DNA of 64,000 nt from Orientallactaga sibirica (taxonomy: Eukaryota; Chordata; Mammalia; Rodentia; Dipodidae), in NCBI GenBank assembly GCA_036365145.1, contig JAEOAD010000018.1:12754501-12818500 (forward strand), written 5' to 3'. The translations under genes and the position numbers were made by a program. Below are positions 22,984-35,600 of this stretch, piece after piece; the stretch's first letter is position 1, and every line of letters begins with the position of its first letter. Below the pieces are notes generated by a model. That model saw only the letters and a list, made by a program, of their open reading frames with translations. It was not told where the DNA came from and made no database searches.

Positions 22984-23389
22984 TTTTAAAAACAGCAGGT
23001 GAAGATTGGGTGTGAAGCGTAGCACTATTTCTTGATTTTAACTTTTCTGCTTGCCTGTTTTATAATTTGAAATAATTTCTCACTTTGATTACTTGTATGA
23101 TTATCTCTGAATCTACCGTGTGCATACTTCCCTTACACTCCCAGATCTACCACATGGGTGCTATAACTCTAGCTGTAAGTTCTTTAAATTCGGGGTAAGC
23201 ATGAGTGTAATTCTCTTCATTACTTAATTCTCCTCCGAATTTCTTGCTCTCTGCTTTGCTATCTGTCCTCTCATTTTTCCTTGAGTCTCACTGTTTGCCC
23301 TCTTAACTTCCCTCCATAGAAAATCACATGACAGATGCCATGCAGGTTCCTCCCAAGTCTCCCAACACAAGCTCCTAGATTCTACTTTC

Positions 23390-23760
23390 TACACATTTGC
23401 AGTTGTACTCTAATCCCTCTTAGAAAGTCTCAGTTTTTCTTAAATGAGTTTTAATTACTTTGCATGCATTTGCAGCTTTAATCTCTCTTTAAAAGCCTGT
23501 TTCCCTTAAATTTTCTGAATTCCTCTCCACATGCTTACAGCTCTACTCCAGTCTTAATCTAAAAAAACCTCAATTTTTCTTAAAAGTAATCTTACAAACC
23601 ATGCACTGCTTTGACATGACAGAGTGTTTCCTACTTTAAAGGTTATTTATGACTCTGCTCCAGCCTTCCTTCCTAGATCCCAATCTCCCTTAAATGAACC
23701 CCACAATTTGTGATTTCCCTCTAAATAAAGTTAATAATTCATAATTTATCCTTCTTGAGT
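23390..23760. repeat. degenerate tandem-like repeat, 65-110 base period
   Basis: A pattern of 'GCAG/CAGCT..TACTCCA..CT', then a T-rich 'TTTTTCTTAAA' stretch, recurs about four times (starts near 23399, 23472, 23538, 23650). No coding potential. Confidence 0.45.
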
Positions 23761-23899
23761 TTGTATTTATTAATTCTTTATTAAAAGTAGAACAGAACCC
23801 AAAACTTGGGGTGCACAAATTCTGGGGGACCATCCTAAACCCCAAAATCCTGCATCACTATGACCAAGTATATAAGCCAGGACTTGGTTAAAGAAAACA

Positions 23900-24263
23900 A
23901 CATGACATGTGAAGACTGTTTATTAGGAAAAACATTCCAAACATTCATGAGTAGTTCTCTTGTACACCTTAACCCAGGGCCAGGACAGTTGGCAACTGCA
24001 CAAGAAATCATGACAGGGTCCATAGGATTTAGCTTACATCACAAAGAAGTTATAAGGCAGTTCAAGCTGAGGTCACAAAAATTACATTTATGACATAAAC
24101 ATGACATTCAAAACAGCAATGAATGTCAGACAAGAGATAAACAGGATTTGTTATCTCATACCATAAATAGGAAGACAGAAAACACAGGGTCATATGCGAC
24201 CACACTGAGACAGGGCAGTGTTTGGGCAGGTCTCTCCCACGCAGGCAGGCACTGAGATAAACC
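23900..24263 (-). other. QDPR: QDPR 3' UTR with poly(A) signal
   Basis: A canonical AATAAA on the minus strand lies at 23919-23924, about 340 bases beyond the stop codon. Cleavage would be expected 10-30 bases further on, near 23895-23910. The exact end is not visible without transcript data. Confidence 0.65.
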
Positions 24264-24369
24264 TTAAAAATATGCCGGGGTGAGCTCTGTCTTTCCCTCT
24301 GTAGTTACCACCTGGATTAGACTTCCTGAGCTCGGTCGGTTTTTCCCTGTGATCCAGTCATGGAAAGTT
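24264..24369 (-). CDS. QDPR: QDPR coding exon 7 (last)
   Basis: Completes the split Glu208 codon and codes for residues 209-242: [16 protein letters not shown], then the [16 protein letters not shown] end and TAA. Acceptor AG at 24370-24371. The Lys in EGK is Arg in human. Confidence 0.96.
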
Positions 24370-26568
24370 CTAGAACAAAAAATACATACTTTACATTTAC
24401 AAAACAAAAGTCTGGGTACATATACACACCAATGGCCTTGAGGGGTCAGGAATGGTGTACAGATGCAACTATGAGAAGGCCACTAGATATCAATGACATA
24501 TCACTGATCCCCAGAGAGCTCATTACCTTATGATCATTTCTGAGAGTTAAGAATTAATGTACTCTTATCTTTCAACTTTATATTTTTCTTCATGGTCAAA
24601 ATGCTTTAACAGAGTGGTATGATTTTAAGTAATGAAAAAGATTTCAGTAAACTGTCACAGACAGACTTAAGCACAATATAGGCATACCTCAGTATTAATG
24701 GAGAACTGGCTCCAGAAATGCCGAAACCCATTCTAAGCACTGCCTTATCTTATTTCATGCTCAGAGTAATTCTCGTTTAGGACTTGGTCACATTGTGGAG
24801 GCTATATAGCAAAGCCAGGCTCTGTGACAGTGTGGCTGCAGGCCTATGGTTTTGTTAGCCATATGTTAAGCAGGGAATCAAGCTGCAATGCATGCCTTAA
24901 AAGGTTGCAGAAGATTTGAGTTGTGCTTGCATTTAAGTTTCTTTTTAAAGGCCTGAATTCTCACCAACACTAGAATAAGACTTTGATATATAGAGAAGCA
25001 CTTCACTCTAGATGGTATGTCTGTGCTTCGGTGCCTGAATTCCTATCCAACAATAGATGCAGAGTGAAAGTGGCAGGACCCTTAGGATACCAATATTCAT
25101 GGAGGCTTTTACTCAGCCCCTTATACAAAATGGCATGGTATCCATATACCCCTCTTCTCATATGCTTTAAAAAACTACCTCTAGATTTAGGAAATGGTAT
25201 TGTATATATGTAATAGATGAGCAGATTACTGGGGGTGGAATGGCCAAAGTGAGGTCATGGGAACAGATTGAGTAAAAGAAGGGTGAGGGTAGGGTGAATC
25301 AAAATTCAAAATGTTATGAATAAGACATATGGAATCCTACTTTTTTGGATAATGACACACCCAGAAGCCATAGACTGTTCCTACAAAAATTTCAGTGCCA
25401 GGGATGGAATACCTGCCAGTGAGTTGGCCAGGGAGGTCCCTAATGCTCCCAAAACATTACAGACCATTGCCAAGGCTCTTGGTTTCCCACCAGGAATAGA
25501 TGGGAAGACTCTACTGCTGAAGATTCCACATGCTTGGGCTGCAAGGTCACGGAGAAATCAAGCTGGAAAAAGCTACTCTGCATGCAGCCCTATGGCTGAG
25601 AGAAATCATCAGTAGAGATAAATAACAATGGACACTGTAAGCCTTAAGTCTGGCCAGCCAGGCCAAATGAGCCAACAGGTATAATAGTGACATGTCTGTT
25701 ATGGGGGAAACCAAGCGCTTAGTAATTCCATGGGAAGGAATACATGCCTTGTACTGAAAACCTAGTCAAAAGCCTATGGCAGGGGAGATCATGAAGTCTA
25801 GGGGTTTGCCTGCTGGTGTCAGGCTAAATGCACTCTTCTAGACACAAAATGGCCTGGATATTACCTCACAGTGCCTGGTCCTACCTACACAAACCTCCAT
25901 AAATAGGAAGAAAGATGATGATAACAAAATAAAAGAAAGACTAATTAAGAGGGGGAAAAGATATGATAGAGAGTGGACTTGTGAAGGGGAAAGTGGGAGA
26001 GGGAATTATGGTTTATTGTCTATAATTATGGAAGTTGTCAATAAAAAAGAGACTAATTGAGAGTGGGAGGGGATATGATGAAGAGTGGATCTGTGAAGGG
26101 GAAAGTGGGGGAGGAGAGGGGAGGGAATTATCATTATCATGGTTTATTATCTATAATTATGGAAGCTGTCAATAAAAAACAAGTTAGAAAAAAAGTTGTT
26201 ATTTTTTTTCAGATGACGTAGTGAATACTGGGGAGGTGAGGAGAATAAAAGAAAGCCTAGTCCTCACTTAGCACTGCACAAATCACCTATATTATGCCTG
26301 CCAGCTCGAGGAACTTTGCAGAGACGATAACAGAAGATCAGTCCATCCACATTTTGACATAAAGAGTGAAGAAGGGCAAAAAAAAAAAAATAGATATCAA
26401 AATACAGGAAGGAAAGCCGGGCGTGGTGGTGCATGCCTTTAATCCCAGCACTCGGGAGGCAGAGGTAGGAGGATTGCCGAGAGTTCGAGGCCACCCTGAG
26501 ACTACATAGTGAGTTCCAGGTCAGCCTGGACCAGAGTGAGACCCTACCTTGCAAAACCAAAAAATATA

Positions 26569-26602
<34 letters not shown>

Positions 26603-26608
26603 CATATG

Positions 26609-26665
<57 letters not shown>

Positions 26666-29600
26666 GTATATATGAAGGACTACCTAGAAGAGCAGGGTAG
26701 AATATGGTGGGGTGAGGACAAAAGAGGTTAGTAGGAAGGGAATATGACCAAATGCTCATGCATTAAAATCCTCAATTTTAAAAGTTGGGGAGAAAAAGAA
26801 AATTCAGCACATATCCCTCGAGAAATTTGAATTCAAATTTTGCATCTGCTTGGGGAATACAGACAAAGGCATTTTGCCATTTTACATTCTTCCAAAAGAG
26901 CTGCTGAGGTGCTTTTGTCAAATGGAAACATCTCAGCTGAACACTGAGCATAAGGCTTTGATGGTCAATAGTTGAGAACTGAGGATTTTAGAACCAAGCA
27001 CATGAAAGGGTTTCACATGGTCCTATCATCTAAATGTGTATCTCTCAGCAGCCATGCTAACTGCTGTAAGTATATCATTTCATTCTTTCTTTAAACTGTG
27101 CTACTTGGGCTGGAGAGATAGCTTAGCAGTTAAGGCATTTGCCTGGAAAGCCTAAGGACTCAGGTTCAATTCCCCAAGATGGCACAGGAGTCTGGAATTT
27201 ATTTGCAGTGGCTGAAGGCCCTGGTACACCCATTCTCTCAACAAACAAAGCATCTTTCCAGTTATTTTGGATCTATAGTTGGTTGGATTCACAATGAGTA
27301 CAGAACCCAGACATCCAGCAGTACTGTATTTTTTCTCAGAAATTTGAAAGAGAGGAAATTCACCTGTTTTTAAACAAACATTTATGGAGCACCATGGTGA
27401 GAATTTTTTAAAGCAGGTAATTATAATAAAATGCTAGTGCAATGATGGGCCTCATAACAACTAACAACTAGTTCTACGTGGAGAGAACAGAGGGATGGCC
27501 CTCTCTAGGGAAATAAAAACTGAAAAGGGGACAAAGAAAATACAAAAAAAAAAAAATGGCAGTAAGCAGATGTTAATCTTTAAAATGGAAACATTTACAT
27601 CTGGCATCATCCACCATTGCCTCAGACCTCTCTACCTGGGGCTTTTGTGTCCCAATGTGCGACCTTGAAGGCCACATTTGACCACCATCAGCCACACCAC
27701 ACCCTCCTCTGGGGAATGAACAAGCCACAGAAATATATGAACACACAATTCACAGTACCGCCATATAGGACACCCCGAAATACTGTTATGTGTCCTGGCC
27801 ACACTTCTGGGGGCAGGGCAGGGCTGAACTGGGGGAAGGGCTCTGAGACACAGCAGACATGTTCACAAGGGTAAGGGCTTCTGAATTCATCATGCATGTC
27901 TGTCTTCTCCTTCACCTTCACTTTCACAATCACCACTTTGGAGTGGATGAGAAAGAAGGCCATGCTAGCAACCATGGATGCTCAAGAAAGTATTGTGTTC
28001 ACAGACACTGCAAGTAAATTTCATGCCAACTTGTCCAGCCATGTTTTCAAATGCTTGTAAGTGGGCGAATGTGATTTCTAGTACAAGGATGACTAGGACC
28101 ATCCCCACCCCACTTCTGCCCTGGCATCTGTTGTTGAACATGAGTTTAGGCAACAAAGCCCAGACATTCCATGTAGAGACTGGGTTCTTAGATTATCAAA
28201 GTGTCGGTGAGAATTTGGGCCTTTAAAAAGAAACTTAATGGGCTGGAGAGATGGCTTAATGGTTAAAGCGCTTGCCTGTGAAGCCTAAGGACCCATCCAT
28301 GTTCAATTCCCCAGTATCCACATAAGCCAGATGAACAAGGTGGCGCATGCATCTGGAGTCCGTTTGCAGTGGCTGGAGTTCCTGGGGTACCCATTCTATC
28401 TGCCTCTTTCTCTAATAAGTAAATAAAATATTGAAAAAAAAAAAACTTAAATGTAAGCACAACCCAAATATCCTGCAACCTTTTAAGTCTTATATTGCAG
28501 CTTGATTTCCTGCTGAGCATATGGCTAATCAGACCAAAGACAACTGTCGCAGTCTGAGCCTGGCTTTGCTGTGTAGTTTCCACAATGTGACCAAGTCCTA
28601 AATGAGAAATGCTCTGAGCATAAAACAAAGCAGTGCTTAGAATGGTTTCAGCATGTAACACGTATGTAGTACTTGTTTCCAACACAAATACAAGTCCCAA
28701 ATACCTCAATTTAATTTAAATGAGTTCCAACATTAGGCCAGAAGCACCCAGTACAGACATGGGGAAGAACACTTCCTCCCTCTTCTCAGCCTGTCCACTC
28801 CATGCAAGCAGGGACTGTGGCAAGGGCCTGCCAAGGGCCTAGTGACCAGACAGCACCTGGCTAGGGTTTGTGCACACTGAACCCAGACTTATTAAATAAA
28901 GGGGTTTAAGGAACTGAACTGAGATGAAGGAAACTCAAAAAAAAAAAAAAAAAAAAAGAGAGCAAATCAATTCCTCCAGTGTGCTTTCTGGTTTCACTAG
29001 ACCCATAAATAGGGGACTAGGACACTGGAAACAAAAGCCACCCTCCCCAGGTCATGGCTCAGCACCGACTGAGATACAGGATCTGAGCCTTCCTCCTCCA
29101 AGTCTTCCTGCCATGGAGTTGCTCCTGCTTACTTTGCCAATGAAGTAATCAAGAGTGAGGTGTACTGAGCACATGCGAGGGGTCAGATACTGTGCCAAAT
29201 ACTGAGAACACACTGCCCCATTTCTTTCTTTGAACCATCATCGTGGGCCCCATTACACAGGCAGGCAAGTGAAGGCCTGGGGCACTTAAAGTGAGCTCAC
29301 TCTGACTGAAGAGGGAGAAGGGAAGGATAGCACCAGGACTCATGATGACACTATCAACCCCTCTGCACAATTACTCCTCTCCAAATCCAGCTGCCACAAG
29401 ATTCAGACTGTCATCAGATGTCACCAGCCAATGCCAAAGTCACTGATAGTCCAAGAGAGCATGGCTTGTTCTTTAGTGCCTACAAGACAGAAGGTAGTAG
29501 CTGAAAGCTGCTCAGTCACCCACTTCCTCTATGGTGATACTCACTCAACCAGAAACTCTAAGGGTGTCCAGGAACTGAAGTCAGCCTCAGGCATTGATTT

Positions 29601-32600
29601 TCTATTCATCTGGGTATCCAGGGTAACCCTGCAAAACAGAGATAAGCCAGTCATTTGAGCAGCATCTTTATAATAACAGGTGTTTGGTCCTCTCTGACCA
29701 GGAAAACACACAATGCAGCATTACCACCAGGAGCCTCCAGCAAGGAATGTGACATTTACACAGAGAGATCAGGCAGGATAATCAGAGACAGACAGGAAGC
29801 TGTCCACATTAAGAAAAATCAAATTAGAGTGAAATTCAATGAGGTTCTTTGTGACTCACACTTGAGGCAGATATGGACATAATGTTAGTGTTACATTTAC
29901 CTTTATGTTAAATTGCAGACTTTATTGAAGTAAAGTATTTCATTAAGTCTTCATGTGTACCCTAAAATGGGGCAGACTCATTTCCAGGGGCTTAAATGGA
30001 AAGATACTCCTTGAAATATTAGACTTGTAAGATCACAACTTTTAAGTAATTACTACTTTCCAAGAAGCCTTAGTATTTTTAACAAGGGAATACAGAAAAC
30101 ATGCAGGCCTCAGACTTCATTCAAAATAGCTGTGGGGTGGCTCAGTCACAGAACCTCACAACTGTATAGGAGTCGGGCAATCAGTATCAGCCATGGGCAG
30201 CCCCAGGCCCCTTTCACAGGAGCAGCGGTAAGAGGCGACCATTTGGCATGAAAGAACACACCACATCCAAAGCAGCTTCTTCCTGGTCAGTCAGAAATGT
30301 ACCCAGGTCCCCATATTCTTCCCAACACCTCCCCAAACCTGCCACCATGTTCAGTCCCTGACCACATACACACTCATTCACACACACTCTGATGTTATAA
30401 AAACATGAAAAACAGCACTGTAATAGTACTTTCAAAAGAATTAAGGAATGGGATAAAGAGATTTCTTACAGGTTAAAACACTTGTTTACAAAGCAGAAAG
30501 ACCCAGGTTCGATTCCCCAGGACCCACATAAACCAGTTCTTAAGGTGGTGCATGTGTTTGGAGTTCGTCTGTAGTGGCTGAAGGCCCTAGTGTGCCCATT
30601 CTCTATCTGCTTCTTTCTTTCTCAAATAAATAGTATTAAAAATTAAAAGAATTTTAAGGAAGGCTCCAGGCATTCATTCTGGACAGCTTGGCAGATAATC
30701 CAAACCCTGAAACTATGTCTAGGGACTAAAAGTGCCTCCCAGCCTAGATCCCTATGTGAAATAGAACCTGTGATGTGACAGAAGAGGTGGGATATGAGTA
30801 GGCCACAAGGGCTCTATCCATGATTGGGGTGCTTACAGAAGAGGTCTGAGGTGGCCATACTGTCTTTCACCGTGTGATACCACAGAGGGCACTATCTGCG
30901 AAGGCTACAGGTTCACAGGAGGCTAGCACCTTGAACTTGTACTTCCTAGCTTGCACAACTGTGAGCAATCACTTTCTCTGCTTTATAAGTCTCAAGTATA
31001 TTGTAGCAGCAAAAACAGAGTAAAACAGCTATCTTAGGAGCCTTTGGTGAAGTTTAGAACCCAAGGTGATGCACTCTCAAGGCCCCAGGGAAAAGAGATT
31101 CTCAGACATCAACTCTCAGCAGTGGGTGGGGGTGGGCAGTACCGGGAAACCCCAAGCACTTACGGGAGCACAGCGATGGCAGCTGCCCCAGGTGGCATGC
31201 CGCTGTTCTTTCCTGCGAGGCTCTGGCAGAGCTGATGGACAGCACCCTTGGCCATGCCATAGCCGATCATCCCTGAAAAGAAAGAAAAATAGCTTGCTTA
31301 CCCAGGCTGACAGCAAGCATGAGCAATCTTCTTTTCAACCTCCGTTCTCTGAAAGCGGGATCCACAGCTGTGCCTTGACTCCTGCTGTGGGCAGGGACCC
31401 CTACTACCCTCTCTGAAAATGATAGTAAACAAGTAAAAAGGGGTAGGTAGGCAGGTTTCCAGTGTGTCACTGACAGGTCCTTTGCCTCAGATGGCAAGGA
31501 ATAGTACACAGGGCCCTAGACTTAGAGCTTATATAATGGAGTTCTCACTCCTACCTTACCAACAATTGTAAGACACAGATTCTCTGGCCTTGGTTATCCA
31601 CGTGTAAATGGAGGTGATAACTCAAACCTTAATCCATCAATAATACTGGGTGGACGACCAAAGACTGAGCAGCCAGGAAAGGGGCAGAGGAACCATAGAA
31701 GAGGCACATTTTGGGGGTGTGGGGAAGCTCTGTACACAAGGGATTTTGCTAAGCTCCTTTCCTGGGAACCAAGGATGTTCCGCCACCTTGCGTCCACTCA
31801 TTACCACTCATACTGTCCTGTACTAGTCTCACCGTGGAACAGGCTGCCTTCCACAGCACAGAAACTGAGAAGTAGCCTGTGCATACTCTGACATGAGTGC
31901 ACAGTCATGTTGCAGCTCTGGCATTGTCCTTGTTTCTTTATTACCCTCATACTGTCCTGCTGCAGCAGCAGGCTCTTCAACACTATGAATGAGCCAACCA
32001 TGAATGGCTACCTGCCATCTAAGTCACCCTTCTGAGCCAGGTGGACTCAAACAAGTCAGCTAGAATCACTGAAGTGTGTATTTTTCATTTATAATCAAAG
32101 GGCAATAATTGTACCTACTTTACAGATCCCTCTGAGAGAAAATAACCTGGAGCATATACAGGGCTTGACCCAGTGAGCCTTGCAGTGGGAGGCTGCATAC
32201 CTACAAAGTTACTATGCTTAAAAAAATTACTCAGGTACAATGGTGTACATTTGAACACATTCTGACATAGGTACACAGCTCCTTTAAGTCGTCCTCCCCT
32301 CCACAGTTCAGTGAGGACTTGCTGACCAAGTCAGGGACACTGCTGTCAGGAGGTCTGCAAGTATAACTGATCTCTGAGGAGGTGTCCAGAGTCCAGGGTG
32401 ATGAGGGTCACAGCCCAACCCAGGAACCAATCACCGATCAGCTTCCACAGCAACCTCAAATTACAAAAGAAGGATCAAGGTCTCAAAAGTTCTTTAGAAG
32501 GGTATTTCACCATCCTCAGCTTCTCTATCTAATCAGAGTGCAAGAAGTCAACAGTAGTTTAAAACAACAGCAAGCTCAGCAAGGTCCCAGGGGGTTTACA

Positions 32601-35600
32601 CATTCCATTCTAACAGCACAAAGCAGGCAGGCTGAGGAAGGGAAGAAACTAAAGCCCACAAGCCTGATGCGTAATTCTACAGAATGATACCTTATAAAAT
32701 ACAAAAAACAGGAAGTGCATACTACTAAGGTAAGCACTTTCTTATAAAATAATATCATGATCAATGTGGCCTCCAAAAAGTGATTAATAACCCCATGGTG
32801 AGTATCAGTAACTCCACTGGGGAGGGCCCTCAGTGGAATGGGGGCAGGGAAGAGAGGATATAAGAGGATAACACACGAGGAATGGAACCAAGGTTTGTTC
32901 ACACAGTAAAGTTCATAGTTCATAATATTTTTTAAACAAGTGATTTTCAACCACAGCACAGAATGGTTATACGCTTTCCCACCACTGTAGGGTAGAAAAA
33001 TCATTAAGTTGAACCATAAATTGGGAACCAAAGGAAAAAAGAAGCCTACTCTATTCTTTCAAAAATCAGTCTTTTAGTCCTAAGTTTCTGTTTCTTAAAT
33101 GTCACATTATTACTCATTTCTCTATTTACCATGTAGTGCTTCTGCCCTAGGTTACCTTAATAGAAACCAGATTCAATCAGACCAACCTCTAACACTTACA
33201 GTTGTACTAAATGCTGAAGCCACAGACTTTTAAGAGCATATGCTCTGAGAACTTTAATAAGCAGCAATAAATTACTAATTAATGAGAGCCTCACGGGTCA
33301 GTGAGTTACATTAAAACTGAGAAGTTGTCCCAGATCTCCACCACTGATTCAAAATAGCTCTTAGAACCCAAGTTTAACTTAGGTCACAGAGATAGGCATC
33401 CATCCCCTATGCCCCTTACTTAAATCCCTTTAGCCTTGTCCCTAAGGAATGTATGAGCTGAAGTGTAAACCCCCTCAGAATTCGTATGTTGAGATCCTAA
33501 TCCCTACTACCTCAGAATGTGACTAAATATGGAGAAAGAGTGTGTAAACAAGTAACTAAGTTAAAATGATGTTATCTGGTACAACTAGGGTTCTTACAAG
33601 AAGAGAAAATTAGGGGCTGGAGAGATGGCTCAGCAGTTCAAAGGGACTCGCTTGCAAAGCATGACAGCCTGGGTTTGGTTTTTAAATTTTATTTATTTAT
33701 TTGCAAGCAGTGATAGAGAGATAAAGAAGAGAGACAGACATGGAGAGAATGGGCATGCCAGGGCCTCTAGCCAGTGCAAATGAACTCCAGACGCGTGTGC
33801 CCTTATGCATCTGGCTGATGTGGGTCCTGGGGAATCAAACCTGGGTCCTTTCACAGGCAAATACTTTAACTGCTAAGCCACTTCTCCAGCCCCACATCCT
33901 GGGTTTTATTCTTTAAATGTAAAGCCAGATGCACAAGTGGCACATGCATCTGGAGTTCATTTTCAGAAGCAAGAAGTACTGGTATGCTCATTCTCATTGC
34001 TGCCTTCCACAGCACAGAAACTGAGAAGTAGCCTGTGCATACTCTGACATGAGTGCACAGTCATGTTGCAGCTCTGGCATTGTCCTTGTTTCTTTATTAC
34101 CCTCATACTGTCCTGCTGCAGCAGCAGGCTCTTCAACACTATGAATGAGCCAACCATGAATGGCTACCTGCCATCTAAGTCACCCTTCTGAGCCAGGTGG
34201 ACTCAAACAAGTCAGCTAGAATCACTGAAGTGTGTATTTTTCATTTATAATCAAAGGGCAATAATTGTACCTACTTTACAGATCCCTCTGAGAGAAAATA
34301 ACCTGGAGCATATACAGGGCTTGACCCAGTGAGCCTTGCAGTGGGAGGCTGCATACCTACAAAGTTACTATGCTTAAAAAAATTACTCAGGTACAATGGT
34401 GTACATTTGAACACATTCTGACATAGGTACACAGCTCCTTTAAGTCGTCCTCCCCTCCACAGTTCAGTGAGGACTTGCTGACCAAGTCAGGGACACTGCT
34501 GTCAGGAGGTCTGCAAGTATAACTGATCTCTGAGGAGGTGTCCAGAGTCCAGGGTGATGAGGGTCACAGCCCAACCCAGGAACCAATCACCGATCAGCTT
34601 CCACAGCAACCTCAAATTACAAAAGAAGGATCAAGGTCTCAAAAGTTCTTTAGAAGGGTATTTCACCACCCTCAGCTTCTCTATCTAATCAGAGTGCAAG
34701 AAGTCAACAGTAGTTTTAAAACAACAGCAAGCTCAGCAAGGTCCCAGGGGTTTACACATTCCATTCTAACAGCACAAAGCAGGCAGGCTGAGGAAGGGAA
34801 GAAACTAAAGCCCACAAGCCTGATGCGTAATTCTACAGAATGATACCTTATAAAATACAAAAAACAGGAAGTGCATACTACTAAGGTAAGCACTTTCTTA
34901 TAAAATAATATCATGATCAATGTGGCCTCCAAAAAGTGATTAATAACCCCATGGTGAGTATCAGTAACTCCACTGGGAGGGCCCTCAGTGGAATGGGGGC
35001 GGGAAGAGAGGATATAAGAGGATAACACACGAGGAATGGAACCAAGGTTTGTTCACACAGTAAAGTTCATAGTTCATAATATTTTTTTAAACAAGTGATT
35101 TTCAACCACAGCACAGAATGGTTATACGCTTTCCCACCACTGTAGGGTAGAAAAATCATTAAGTTGAACCATAAATTGGGAACCAAAGGAAAAAAGAAGC
35201 CTACTCTATTCTTTCAAAAATCAGTCTTTTAGTCCTAAGTTTCTGTTTCTTAAATGTCACATTATTACTCATTTCTCTATTTACCATGTAGTGCTTCTGC
35301 CCTAGGTTACCTTAATAGAAACCAGATTCAATCAGACCAACCTCTAACACTTACAGTTGTACTAAATGCTGAAGCCACAGACTTTTAAGAGCATATGCTC
35401 TGAGAACTTTAATAAGCAGCAATAAATTACTAATTAATGAGAGCCTCACGGGTCAGTGAGTTACATTAAAACTGAGAAGTTGTCCCAGATCTCCACCACT
35501 GATTCAAAATAGCTCTTAGAACCCAAGTTTAACTTAGGTCACAGAGATAGGCATCCATCCCCTATGCCCCTTACTTAAATCCCTTTAGCCTTGTCCCTAA

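Larger units (their letters stand above)
24370..29544 (-). other. QDPR: QDPR intron 6
   Basis: About 5.2 kb. Holds an inverted pair of similar segments (24725-24945 and 28444-28660), an L1 3' UTR-like copy, a B1 with a TA microsatellite, two tRNA SINEs and a MIR. 27241-28237 and 28661-29150 hold nothing I recognise. Confidence 0.9.
31843..33998. repeat. tandem duplication in QDPR intron 4, copy 1
   Basis: 2156 bases repeated head-to-tail at 33999-36155. Read by eye, I found one substitution and seven single-base indels, about 99.6 percent identity; a small number may be missed. It contains old L1 3'-end sequence (about 32780-32880), the 5' half of an MLT1-like LTR and a nested pair of SINEs. 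The left flank is unique; the right flank is copy 2. Confidence 0.97.

Noticed and set aside
26509..26759. Open frames rich in Ile/Tyr on both strands
   Set aside because: Translations of the TA/TATG microsatellite.
28263..28709. 148-codon open frame on the minus strand
   Set aside because: Runs through a tRNA SINE and inverted-repeat arm 2; a chance frame in repeat DNA.
32382..34843. Two near-identical 101-codon open frames (32382-32687 and 34538-34843)
   Set aside because: They repeat only because the 2.16-kb block is duplicated; frame indels between them change the sequence, and no domain is visible.
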